From Apodospora peruviana (Eukaryota > Ascomycota > Sordariomycetes > Sordariales > Lasiosphaeriaceae): 64,000 nt of DNA. The notes beneath the pieces were generated by a model, which saw only the letters and a list, made by a program, of their open reading frames with translations, did not search any database and was not told the DNA's origin. Location: the NCBI GenBank assembly GCA_033439685.1, contig JAUEDM010000001.1:2728001-2792000 (forward strand), given 5' to 3'. The translations under genes and the position numbers were made by a program. Position 1 is the stretch's first letter. Every line of letters starts with the position of its first letter. Below are positions 11,907 through 22,525 of the stretch, piece by piece.

Positions 11907-13599
11907 ATGGGTCTCAGATTCTCAGACCTATGGGCCGCCCCGGAGGTCAACCCAGTCAACCGAAAGGCCCGAAGTGTCCCTTTCCTGAACCCAATCAATG
12001 TCTACGGCCGCGTCTTCTTCTTCGCCTGGTTTGGTTTCATGATTGCGTTTTGGGCTTGGTATGCCTTCCCGCCGTTGGTATGTTATTCTAGATTCTCAAG
12101 TCATTCGCTCCTAGGTACCAACCTACCTTGCGTACCTTGGTTTACTAACAACTCGCTCATCTCAGTTAACACACACTATCAAAAAAGATCTCAACCTTAC
12201 GCCTGCCCAAGTCGCCAACTCTAACATCGTATCACTTTGTTCCACGTAGGTTCAGAGCCCACGTTTTGGCATTGGTAGGATATGGACTGAGCACTAACAC
12301 CTCGCAAGGCTACTTGTCCGTGTCGTTGCTGGCCCCTTATGTGATCAGTTTGGACCCCGAAAAGTCTTTGGTGGGCTGCTGCTGCTTGGCTCCATCCCTA
12401 TCGGTCTGGCACCTCTCGTCCAAAACGCCTCGGGTCTTTACGTCAGTCGCTTTTTCATCGGTATTCTCGGAGGCACCTTCGTGCCCTGCCAGGTTTGGTC
12501 CACTGGCTTCTTCGACAAGAATGTCGTGGGCACAGCCAACGCCCTCACAGGGGGATTCGGCAATGCCGGTGGTGGTATTACGTATTTCATCATGCCAGCT
12601 GTCTACGACTCTTTCGTTTCCAGGGGATACACTCCAGGCCAATCCTGGCGCCTTACCTTCATCGTGCCCTTGATCATGGTCATCACCGCCGGTGTCTCGC
12701 TCCTGGCTCTCTGCCCCGACACACCTACTGGCAAGTGGAGCGAGCGGCATCTCCATGCTGCCGAAAACCTCCAAGCCCATGGCGTCAACGCCGATCTTGT
12801 TGTCGACGTCCCGGGAACCATCACGGACAAAGCCACGTCGGAGAAGGCACTCGGAGACATCAGTGGCGAGGACAAGGATAAGAAGGATCCTATCACATTT
12901 GATCACGAGGCACAGCTGAGCAAGGAGGAGATGGTCCAAACTGCCCAAGGTGAAATCATCCAGAAGCCCAGCCTTGGCGAGGCCTTGCGGGTCTCCATCT
13001 CTCCGCAGACTATCTTCCATATCCTTACCTACATGTGCTCCTTCGGCGGTGAGCTGGCCATCAACTCATTCCTGGCGTCCTACTACACCAAGAACTTCAA
13101 GCGCCTGGGGCAAACGGATGCCGCCAACTGGGCCGCCATGTTTGGCTTCCTCAACTTCGTCACGCGCCCCCTCGGCGGTGTGGTCAGCGATCTGCTCTAC
13201 AAGTTCTTCGGCCGAAATCTTTGGCTCAAGAAGGGCTGGATCGTTACTTGCGGCGTCACGACAGGCATCCTCCTCATCATAATCGGACAGCTTGATCCGC
13301 ATAACGAGTCGACCATGTTTGGCCTGATCGCGCTCATGGCTATCTTCTTGGAGGCAGGCAACGGCGCCAACTTCTCTCTCGTGCCGCACGTCCATCCGTT
13401 TGCCAATGGTATTCTCAGCGGGCTGACAGGAGCCGGTGGCAACCTCGGAGGCGTGATCTTTGCCATAATATTCCGCTTCATGGACAGCGGCACTAACTAC
13501 GCCAAGGCGTTTTGGGTGATTGGTTGCATTCATGTTGGTGTGAACATTGCTGTCAGTTGGATCAAGCCGATTCCGACTGGGCAGATCGGCGGGCATTAA
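11907..13599 (+). CDS. nrtA: High-affinity nitrate/nitrite transporter, NNP family MFS (CrnA/NrtA type)
   Basis: A plasma-membrane proton-coupled nitrate importer of the major facilitator superfamily, the first step of nitrate assimilation. Three exons (11907-12077, 12166-12245, 12309-13599) with introns of 88 and 63 bp give 513 residues, matching CrnA size. Both NNP nitrate signatures are present: GGFGNAGGG at about 165-173 and GAGGNLGGV in the C-terminal half. The substrate-binding Arg context LLVRVVAGPL follows the second splice, and MFS loops (CDQFGPRK, RPLGGVVSDLL) are seen. The long hydrophilic central loop, rich in Asp/Glu/Lys (about 80 residues), is typical of fungal NrtA. No nitrate or nitrite reductase gene lies nearby, so it is not in the nitrate cluster seen in Aspergillus. 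Confidence 0.95.
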
Positions 13600-14159
13600 A
13601 GGGTAGCGGGGTGTTTGTCATTTTTTAGGATACCACTTTGTTTTCTGTTCATCAGTAGGATAACAAAAAAGGGGGCTAGAGGGGATTGGCATGTTGACGT
13701 TGGTTTACATGGATTTATATACCTATATCGACTTTTATAAAATTTCGAACAGAGTTGTCTTCGAAAAACATGTTCCAAATTGTCCTTTCTCTCGACGTGT
13801 AACAACCTAGACAGTACCTTGAGAAGTAAGTTTAATGGGTGATGATTTGTCAACGACCTTAGAGCGGCATAATAATAGACTTTTTCGTCTGATGATCTGA
13901 TCGAAGAGTCAAAGTTGAGACTTGCTCCACTCAGAAGTTAGAACTGGGGAGGCCCATATGGCACATGTCCCGATGCCCCACCTGTAAGTGGCGTACCTGG
14001 TCTGTGGCCCAAGCTTTCAACCTTATCGATAAGAGTCTTGGGACGATTTTCTTTTCGGCGATCCTGGATACCGGGTTGTCACAACCGCATTACCTCACGA
14101 ATAACCGATTTTTCGTCAATTCATCAGCCCGCAATACTTTCAGGAACCAGAAACCCAAG
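13600..14159. other. Spacer between the nitrate transporter and RPF2
   Basis: A tandem-gene spacer of 560 bp. It should hold the transporter 3' end and the RPF2 promoter. No other gene is seen. Confidence 0.6.
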
Positions 14160-15452
14160 ATGTTACGTCAAATGTGCGTCCATGATTCTCCCAGAAACTG
14201 AAGCCTTGGCCTCTAGCGGTGATCAGCTGGCTGACTTGATGACCCTTTTTACAGCAAGCCGCGAACGGCTCGGTCCAAGAGAGCGCTTGAGAAGCGGGCG
14301 CCCAAGGCCGTCGAAAACCCAAAGACAGCCCTCTTCTTGCGAGGAACCACCTGCAATCAGATTGTACGTATGCGGCAAACGCCATTGAGACATATACGAG
14401 GGGGACCCGGTTGCTAAGATTCGACATTGCAGACTCAAGATGCGCTCGGAGACCTGTATGCCATGAGGCAGACAAACGCCAAGCGCTTCCACAAGAAGAA
14501 TCCAGGTATGCTTCCCCATGATCAATTGTATACGAGTTTTCTTGACTGATCGATGTGACTGCCTCTAGTCCACCCTTTCGAGGACGCGAGCTCGCTGGCC
14601 TTCTTCTCCGAAAAGAACGACTGCAGTCTCATCCTCTTCGGCAGCAGCAGCAAGAAACGACCACACAATATCACATTCGCGAGGACGTTTGACTACAAGA
14701 TTTTCGACATGCTCGAGTTCAACCTAGACGCCGATACTTTCCGAAGCATCAGCCAATTCAGGACCAAGAAGGTACCCGTCGGTACACGGCCCCTGATGGT
14801 CTTTGCCGGCACTGCTTTGTACGTGATTTGAATCCGGCAGATGGCATGCAATGCCGATTTTCCACTAACACCAAAATTTAGCGAGAGCCCCGTACCAAAT
14901 ACCTTTACGATGGCCAAGTCAATGCTCATCGACCTCTTCCGTGGTGAGACATCCGACAAGATCGACGTCGAGGGCCTGCAATACGTCGTCGTGGTCAGCG
15001 CGGATGAACCGACCGCCTCGGCAACAAGTGACGATCCCAGCTCGAAGCCCGTACTGCACCTGCGCGTCTACCTCATCCGGACGAAGCGTTCCGGCCAGAG
15101 GCTACCGCGCGTCGAGGTTGAGGAGCACGGACCCCGGATGGACTTCCGTCTCGGCCGGATGCAGGAGCCCGACGCGGCGATGCTCAAGGAGGCCATGCGC
15201 AAGGCCAGGACGACGGAGGAGCGGCCCAAGAAGAATATCTCGACCGACACGATTGGTGACAAGCTTGGCCGCATCCACATGGGCAAGACGGATTTGGGCG
15301 AGCTGCAAACGAGGAAGATGAAGGGTCTGAAGCGCGATCGTGACCCACACCTTCTCGACGACGATATGGACGGTGCTGAGGCCGACGAGGGTTTGGAAGA
15401 GAAGCAGCAGTCCAAAACGAAGAAGAGGAGATCGAGGGCGATGGATATCTAA
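14160..15452 (+). CDS. RPF2: Ribosome biogenesis protein Rpf2 (Brix domain)
   Basis: A nucleolar factor that, with Rrs1, brings 5S rRNA and uL5/uL18 into the pre-60S ribosome. Five exons (14160-14173, 14255-14363, 14433-14505, 14569-14818, 14882-15452) have phases that fit exactly and give 338 residues (the yeast protein is 344). The first exon codes only four and two-thirds residues (MLRQI). The N-terminus is basic (KPRTARSKRALEKRAPKAVE). The Brix domain follows from about residue 28 (TALFLRGTTCNQITQDALGD) to about 230, including the core GSSSKKRPHNITFARTFDY and the segment PVGTRPLMVFAGTAFES. The C-terminus is Lys/Arg-rich, as expected for a nucleolar protein. Confidence 0.93.
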
Positions 15453-16293
15453 GGATAACTACTCTTTTCTGTTCTTTTTTGCGGCATTTCGGTTTCAACT
15501 TTTTTTTCTTGCGCGTTCTTTCGTTTAATACCTCTATGTAGGGCGTCATGGAAGGGAGGTGGCGGGTTCAGTCAACATTGCATGACACATAAAGGAGAAG
15601 GCAAAAGCAAAACGGCGTATAAATGATTTCTGTTTATTTTAATCTGATTCGTTTGCGAATAGGCTCCAATCTCTGTCGTTTATACCAACCGGCCCATCCC
15701 CAAACTCACTCGCGTTCCAAGGCTGATGAGCAAGCTATTATTCGCTCACCCCTTTCATTGTACGATATTGCCAGATATCACCTCACCCGCACGTGCCCCA
15801 TAGAAACCAGTCATTTTATGCTGGTGGGATGTGACCGCCCAGAAAGATTGGTTACAGCATGTCTCCGCCGGGGTCATTGGAATCGACACTGCTCGTCCCC
15901 TAGTATCCCCCACAGGGAGCCTCCTGACAAGATGGAAGTCGTAGTGTTCACCATCCCGCGCCTGTCATCCCTAAATCGACGATACTTTGTTCGGCTGATG
16001 TCATTATGACAAAATAGATATATACGCAGTGTTGGACCGGGCGTGGCGGGTTGAGAAGTGATATATGATTAAGGACTCCCTTCAACACGATGTTCGGGCT
16101 GGCGAGAGAAATGATTCGAGTCCTCTCAGGTGACGCAGTGGGCGGCGCGGCACGGCGCGGCGTGATTCTCCCTTTCGAATCTCGCGGTCCATAAAAGATC
16201 GGTCTCGTACGAAAGACAGTCGCCTTCTAGTGTCTGCTTTTCTGTTGCTTGTCGGTTTTATTGGATCTTCCTCCCTCTCTTCGTTCCTCTGGC
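15453..16293. other. Convergent spacer between RPF2 and the zinc-cluster regulator
   Basis: Two 3' ends face each other here over 841 bp. Only short non-coding-looking ORFs are present and no element is recognised. Confidence 0.55.
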
Positions 16294-17961
16294 TCACTCC
16301 GGAACAGCAGGAACGCTCTGAACGGGACTGATCATCTGGGTCAACATCTCAATATGACGATAATAGTTTCCTTGCTCCTGTTCCTCCGCCAAGGCCTGCT
16401 CCTCAGCATACCAATCGGCCCCCCAAATTTCGGCCGGGATAGGCCCACCATCCTCGGGCTGATCGTACAGCGCTATGCGCATGGCCCACTCTAGATGTGG
16501 CCACCACTTGCGGTACGAGTCCGGACCGAAGAAGTCACTGTTGAAGAGGCTCACGACGCCAAGCACCTCGCGTCGGGCCATGCCCTGCAGCCACCAAACG
16601 CCGTCCATGGACTTGAGCAGCGCGAAGAAGCATGCCAGGATGGCAAGCGCGCGGGGCTGCCGCTCCTCGAGCAGTTCGATGAATCGCCGCGACACGGTGG
16701 CGGGAAAGGCTAACGGCGCGCCTTTGTGGGGTATCTTGTGGGCCCAATTCAGTACCGCCACGGCATGTTGGTACGCCTGGCGGGTGCTCGTGACCACTTC
16801 CGCGCTGGCGGATCTGCCTTCGGATTCCGACGAGGGAGGCGCTCCCATGGAGGATGATGAACCGCCGTCCATTGGCATGTTGGAGTTTTGTGTAGATGCG
16901 CGGCCGAGTTCATCCAGCTCCTCATCTATGCCGTCCAACAGATGTCCAAAGAACGTATCAGGGCCGGTGGTGAAGTCGAGCTGCAGGACGACCTGCGAGT
17001 TGATAACCTGCAACACAACCGGGCTTGCCCGTAGCCACTGCCACGACGCAGCGGTGATGGCCTTCACGCCCTGGAAGGAGTGGAACCACGTGAAGGGGAT
17101 GGCGTAGCATCCAGCCGCCGTGTTGCGTTCCTTTACCTGCCCGTCCTGGCGCTCACCGGTGCCCATGCTAAGCTCATCCTTCATGAAGACGCGAGTTGCC
17201 GTCGACTGGAAAGCAATCAGAGCAGCAGTCAGGAAAAGAGACTCGGCGTTGGAGCTGTCAATGCCCTTGGTGAGGGTCGCGCTGTACTCGGCGAGCGAGG
17301 CTGCCATGTAGGCGTGTGAGGCACGAACCAGATCCTTGTCATTGGGGCACAGACTTCGTAAATGAAGGGCAGCGACGGCCAAGATGGCATCAGCCAGATG
17401 TTGAGATCCAGAGAAGGCAAGATTCGGCACCGTGATCTTCCATATCTCCTCCGTCACAGGGGCGGTGAAGGTGAATGTCTTGCATGTCATGGCGGTGTAC
17501 TGATGCATGAGCCTCAGCTCGAGAAGCCTGTGGGCAGCCGGTGTAGTCGTCGACAGGCTGGGGGTCGCGGGGGGCCGGTAAAGAGGAGTCGCACAGGGCT
17601 CGCGACCGGGGCCGGAAGCCCCTGCTCGGAGGGACGGCAGGGCGGGATCCGAGGCATGGAGTAAAGGCGACCGAAAGTCGAGGGCCGAAGCCGGTGTGAA
17701 GGGCGTCCTGGAGCCGGTGGAAGGACTTGCAGGCGAAGCGGCGCTAATCGACTGGATATCGGCAATGGCTTCGGGGTGCTCGAAGTCACAAGGAACGCCG
17801 TGCTTGACACAGTTACCACACCGGGGATGGACCTCGTCGCACTTGATTATGTTAGACAAAACCTCGTCTGTCTTTCCATCCTTTGCTCGTACCTTGATTT
17901 TGCGGATCTTGCATCGCCGACAACCAGCTCTCGACTTCTTGTGGGAACGACGCGGCGGCAT
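16294..17961 (-). CDS. Zn(II)2Cys6 transcription factor, Upc2 (sterol uptake control)-like
   Basis: A nuclear DNA-binding regulator of the fungal binuclear zinc-cluster class. The reading frame is open throughout, but 17842-17892 is a 51-bp intron (GTACGAG...CTAAC...CAAG). Removing it brings together a perfect cluster, C14-x2-C17-x6-C24-x6-C31-x2-C34-x6-C41. Left in, it would insert 17 residues between the second and third cysteines. Spliced length is 538 residues. The finger sequence (SRAGCRRCKIRKIKCDEVHP) and the C-terminal hydrophobic segment around ALAILACFFALLKSMDGVWW resemble sterol-uptake control protein 2 relatives. The assignment to sterol control is by family likeness only; target genes are unknown. 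Middle residues 45-110 are Ser/Pro/Ala-rich. The initiator is the ATG at 17961. Confidence 0.85.
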   Translation of the reverse strand: MPPRRSHKKSRAGCRRCKIRKIKVRAKDGKTDEVLSNIIKCDEVHPRCGNCVKHGVPCDFEHPEAIADIQSISAASPASPSTGSRTPFTPASALDFRSPLLHASDPALPSLRAGASGPGREPCATPLYRPPATPSLSTTTPAAHRLLELRLMHQYTAMTCKTFTFTAPVTEEIWKITVPNLAFSGSQHLADAILAVAALHLRSLCPNDKDLVRASHAYMAASLAEYSATLTKGIDSSNAESLFLTAALIAFQSTATRVFMKDELSMGTGERQDGQVKERNTAAGCYAIPFTWFHSFQGVKAITAASWQWLRASPVVLQVINSQVVLQLDFTTGPDTFFGHLLDGIDEELDELGRASTQNSNMPMDGGSSSSMGAPPSSESEGRSASAEVVTSTRQAYQHAVAVLNWAHKIPHKGAPLAFPATVSRRFIELLEERQPRALAILACFFALLKSMDGVWWLQGMARREVLGVVSLFNSDFFGPDSYRKWWPHLEWAMRIALYDQPEDGGPIPAEIWGADWYAEEQALAEEQEQGNYYRHIEMLTQMISPVQSVPAVPE

Positions 17962-20047
17962 GTTTCTTTTCCCCTTTTCTTGTTCCCGAGTGCGTCCACT
18001 TCCTGTCCTCCGGTTCCAGTTCCAAGTTCCTTGCCCACTCCCGTGTTATGGCCTTTTCTGGCAACTGTGGCGGTCCTCGGCTTCCATATTACGTACACAG
18101 TATGTGACGATTGTCGTTCGGCGCGAAGGGTGCAATGAGAGAAGAGGAAAGCGAAACGCGATGACGTTAGGGTATCCGTACCACGACTGGTATCACGAAC
18201 TGCGCGCGCAGCTGTGCGATCCCTCAGGAAGGCAGCCCTGTTTATTGTGTAGAGGTGAGCCAAGTACCCCGTAGCGGGGACCCGGGATCTTACAAGCCCG
18301 CGACTGCAACTTTCACGGCCAATGAAATCATTCCGCCATGCCCGGAATACACCTACACCTCTGCCAAGCCCCTGGTCTGGACAAAGACTTTTGTGTCTGG
18401 TATACGGATCAGTATAACTTAAATCTTTTTAGTGAGACGTCTATCTTGATCTCGCCAGTAAGTACCTCATGCCGGATTCATGGACTATATAATAGATATT
18501 GAATTGTCCCCTCATCCGTCTGCTGTTGGAAAATAAATATTAGGTTCACTCCCATCAGGTTTGGAATCCCGAATAAGGTATGCCAACCGACTATCGCCAC
18601 ACCCCATCCAAACGATTGTCTCGCCATGAAAATCGCCGTAGGACCGGTATGTATCTAAACAACCTGCCTTATTAAGGTGTTACCATGCACTACAGATATT
18701 CCCTAGTGTAGACTTACACCGTAAATTCTGGTTCGTTCTAACACGCTCAGATAGGGGATGGATGTTCGTACGTAGGTACCTGCCCGGAAGTGAGGTGAGC
18801 GTGGTTCCTCGTTCCCCACATGCCGGCCGCCTCTCAGTCCCGACTCTGCGGCTCCCGGTATTTGGCCTGCAAGCAGTGCAAGCATCTGTTGGGTGTTCTC
18901 TATCCCTGGTATCCGGATGTAAGCAATAACTCGCGGCCATAGTGACCAAAAGTGAACTGATTGTTTGCGGTGTGGTGAGTGAGTCTCAAAGGTTTGGCCA
19001 TCAAGACGGAACAGACATCGGAAAGCGGAGGGACATTGCAGCAATATTGCCTATATGTCAGGCGGGATCGCCCGTGTTGCTGCACATAAGTTTTCCACCA
19101 TCACTGCTCGGATGGCACGACTTATTACAAGTCACAATGGCAGCTCGGCAACTGGACGAGATATATGTTAACGCTCTAATTTCAGCTCGATTTCCATTCT
19201 CTTATCGTCCAAGCGGTGAAAAGAACTTCTGCCATTACCCCATAATGTGTCCAGTGCCAATTAAGACCGTGCTACCGGTACATCATCAGATCATGCATGA
19301 AACTCATTTACCGTGGAATGGTGTAATTCGTACCGGTAAATCCCATTAGGAACTCGCGTGATTAAGTAATCAGTGGTTGCTATATTCCGTACGGAATACT
19401 CCGTAATCTTCTTTGTCTCGGCATCTTACTTTGTAACTCGTTCTGTCACATGTTTGGCATGTTGAGGCGGATGACAACTCTCCTGCAATCCCTTTCAATG
19501 AGACCGCCATCCTGAAGTCGAACTTCGGACCCTTATTCCGTAAACATGATCGTTCGTTTGCTCCGTTGTTCTCGTGTCTTCGGTCGGCCAGATTCGGGTC
19601 ACATTTCATATTTCTAAGCGGTACCTCCTGTCATTACAGCGTCTTCCGGCCCGGTAGCCAGACACACGACGTCGCCTGGTTGAGGTTCCGTAAGCAAAGC
19701 GGAGCTTTTCGGCATCCTACTGTGTACGGATACCTCCAGCCCGACGAGGCAATCCTGGAAGCCCGGGTTTGGTGCGGCCCTGGCCCTCTTTTAAAACAGG
19801 ACCACGGCGCAGGAACACACCTAAAAATAAAAGGACGAAAAATTGCACCATCACGATCCCAGATTGCACCTTTCAAACTGTCAGCCAAAGACAGCCCTTA
19901 ATAGGCCCCCATCGCAACCGCAAACGAACGCCATCTTCGCAGCAATTGGGTGCCAAGTAGCAGAAAAGACCCCGCCAACACCGATTGAGCTCCACGATCT
20001 GCCTTGCAGCAGTTTCTTTTAGCAGTTTCTTCATACCCGATCGAGAC
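17962..20047. other. Divergent promoter region, zinc-cluster regulator / cystathionine gamma-lyase
   Basis: A 2.1 kb divergent spacer with no credible gene. A 20-bp palindrome-bearing sequence at 19386-19405 recurs inverted at 33810-33829 (listed separately). Confidence 0.5.
19386..19405 (-). repeat. Copy 1 of a 20-bp inverted micro-repeat (TACGGAGTA type)
   Basis: The reverse strand reads TACGGAGTATTCCGTACGGA, identical over 20 bases to 33810-33829 on the plus strand. It holds the palindrome TCCGTACGGA. Partial relatives occur near 34467, 34915, 37208 and 48517. Confidence 0.8.
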
Positions 20048-21289
20048 ATGACTATCTCCACGCCGCCGCGGGCTCCGTTGCCCGTACACAATTTTGGAAC
20101 ACTTGCGGTGCATGCCGGCGCACCACACGACCCGGCCACAGGTGCTGTCATCGAGCCCATCTCGCTGTCCACCACCTTCCAGCAGACCGCCGTCGGTAAG
20201 CCGGTAGGTCTGTATGAATACAGCCGAAGCTCCAACCCGAATCGGGACAACTTCGAGACCATGGTAGCTGCCCTCGAGCACGCCAAATACGCTCTCGCTT
20301 TCTCGTCCGGCAGCGCAACCACGGCAAACATTCTGCAGTCGTTAGCCGCAGGCTCACATGTCATCTCCGTTTCGGATGTCTATGGCGGCACCCACCGCTA
20401 CTTCACTCAGGTCGCCAAGGCCCACGGTGTCAAGGTGACCTTCACCCCTGAGATTGAGGTCGATATCCGTGAGCACATCACCGAGGCCACCAAGCTGGTC
20501 TGGATCGAGACTCCCAGCAACCCCACGCTCCGTCTTGTCGACATCCGGGCCGTGGCCACCGCTGCCCATGAGCATGGCATTCTGGTTGTCGTAGACAACA
20601 CCTTTCTGAGCCCCTATGTCCAGAACCCGCTTGACCACGGCGCCGATATCGTCGTGCACAGTGTTACCAAGTATATCAACGGGCATAGCGACGTCGTCAT
20701 GGGCGTTGCCGCATTTAACAGCGACGACCTGCACAAGCGTCTCAGCTTCCTCCAAAACGCCATCGGTGCCATCCCCTCGGCCTTTGACTCGTGGCTCGCC
20801 CACCGCGGCGCCAAGACGCTGCATCTCCGTGCCCGCGAGGCCACCGTCAACGCCACGGCTGTCGCCGAAGCGCTCGAGGCCAGTCCGAACGTCATCTCGG
20901 TCAACTACCCCGGCCTGGACTCCCACCCCCACCGCGCCATTGCGAAGAAGCAACACCGCAATGGCATGGGCGGAGGCATGCTGTCGTTCCGGATCCGCGG
21001 AGGCCACGCTGCGGCCGAGCGATTCTGTCAGCTGACCAAAATCTTCACGCTGGCCGAGTCCCTCGGCGGCGTGGAGAGCTTGGTAGAGGTTCCGAGCGCC
21101 ATGACCCACGCCGGTATCCCCAAGGACCAGCGTGAGGCGGTAGGTGTGTTTGACGACCTGGTCCGCATCAGCTGCGGCATCGAGGATGCTGAGGACCTGG
21201 TGAAGGACGTGCTCCAGGCGTTGGACCAGGCAGTTGCGGAATCGGCAAAGTTGGGCAATGGCGCTAATGGCGCTAGCAATGGTTTTTAA
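20048..21289 (+). CDS. CYS3: Cystathionine gamma-lyase (reverse transsulfuration)
   Basis: A cytosolic PLP enzyme that cleaves cystathionine to cysteine, 2-oxobutyrate and ammonia. It is a single exon of 413 residues. Family features are all visible: the N-terminal segment FGTLAVHAG at 16-24, YEYSRSSNPNRD at 57-67 for the active-site Tyr/Arg, SGSATTANILQ near 88, and ETPSNPT at 154-160. VVDNTF (181-186) precedes the PLP lysine K208 in HSVTKYINGHSD. The C-terminal half carries the LAESLGGVESL and SCGIED motifs near the end. Cystathionine gamma-synthase of fungi is larger and different, so the lyase is preferred. I started at the ATG at 20048; the longer open frame upstream lacks an ATG. Confidence 0.93.
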   Translation: MTISTPPRAPLPVHNFGTLAVHAGAPHDPATGAVIEPISLSTTFQQTAVGKPVGLYEYSRSSNPNRDNFETMVAALEHAKYALAFSSGSATTANILQSLAAGSHVISVSDVYGGTHRYFTQVAKAHGVKVTFTPEIEVDIREHITEATKLVWIETPSNPTLRLVDIRAVATAAHEHGILVVVDNTFLSPYVQNPLDHGADIVVHSVTKYINGHSDVVMGVAAFNSDDLHKRLSFLQNAIGAIPSAFDSWLAHRGAKTLHLRAREATVNATAVAEALEASPNVISVNYPGLDSHPHRAIAKKQHRNGMGGGMLSFRIRGGHAAAERFCQLTKIFTLAESLGGVESLVEVPSAMTHAGIPKDQREAVGVFDDLVRISCGIEDAEDLVKDVLQALDQAVAESAKLGNGANGASNGF

Positions 21290-22525
21290 GGTACCTAGGA
21301 TGGACAACGGTTAAAACGGGGAGGATATCTGATACGATTCCATGACATCTAGATACAGGGCATAAAAAGCTTCTTTGGGCGTGGATAGACGGGTCACATG
21401 GCGCATATACCTTTTTTCCTTTCGTTTTCTTTTTCGCTTTCTTCAAGATTTCTTTCTTTCTAGAAGATGACTTGGGTCTTGGTCTTTTTGGTTCAGGTAC
21501 CTACCCAAATAAATGATGGTTTTGCAGAAATCTCCCAAGCGATCGAGCATTTGAAAGCATAGCAGCGCCTTTAATTAAACACAGGCAAAAGCAAATTCTG
21601 ACAGGACAGTTTTCTTGCGGGACATACACATTTTCATTCTCCCGAGTCAGTCAGTGATGCCTTCTTGCAAGTGATTATGTCTTTCCAATTCCATCTTGGC
21701 ACTTGCATGTCTGCAACGTTTCCTCCATGTCGCGGCTGAAAGGTATTCCGGTCTGTACTTGGACGGGTAGGGGCGCGTAGGAGCGTCATGGCTGCGGCAG
21801 AAAACCACAGGTTCTGGGGTTCAAATCTACACGTCTACTGCTGGATGTATGCTGGTCTGGTGACAACAGGAAATGCGTCTGCACTTGCCTTGGGGAAGTG
21901 TAGAGACCAAGCTGCCGTGCGAGCTCCTGAGAGCAGAGGCAGAGACAGAAGGAGAGAAAGGACAGCCCTACGCATACGCTCCTTGCCACAGATGAGCGCG
22001 AGCGTTGGTGACGGAGGACAGCCGCCATAAGACCACGTGCTGTGGTAGATGAAACAGGGTCTTTCTCAACTGCCAGCCTCAAGGCGAACTGAGGGCAGCC
22101 GAGAGAGTAGTCTTTGTCCTGTAAGCAACACGATGCTTCAGTAACGCACTTTGCCTTCTGCCTCTTCTTTATCCCGTCTTTGGTAGCGTTTGAAAGTCTT
22201 TTGTCTGGATGGGGGGTAGTCGAGAAACGGGTCCGCTTCAGGGATCTTATTGGACACGACACCAGATGAACAAGACATCTGAGTTGAAACAACAGGACTG
22301 CAACACATACGAGTATCTTATTGTTCTATTGTTCGCAGGCTCCGGCGAGAATGGGCATCTCTGCGGAGAGGGGAAGAATACTACAAAAAGACAGGTTTGC
22401 CTTCCTCTTGTTTTGGTTTTCGACCATCAACTCTCTCACTCCGTGTAAGATATCGATACTCATTGCAGAATCTGGATATTCTGCATTTATTTACACAGTT
22501 ACTCGACTCAACTAACAAACACACC
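21290..22525. other. Spacer between cystathionine gamma-lyase and the HNH-like gene
   Basis: 1.2 kb between tandem genes. Short ORFs only; no element recognised beyond two GGTACCTA micro-repeats near 21290 and 21496. Confidence 0.5.

Noticed and set aside
12337..13020. 227-codon reverse ORF
   Set aside because: Antisense shadow of the nitrate transporter.
16475..17107. 210-codon plus-strand ORF
   Set aside because: Antisense shadow of the zinc-cluster regulator.
20354..21307. 317-codon reverse ORF
   Set aside because: It lies wholly antisense to the cystathionine gamma-lyase gene and reflects that gene's GC-rich third positions; no domain.
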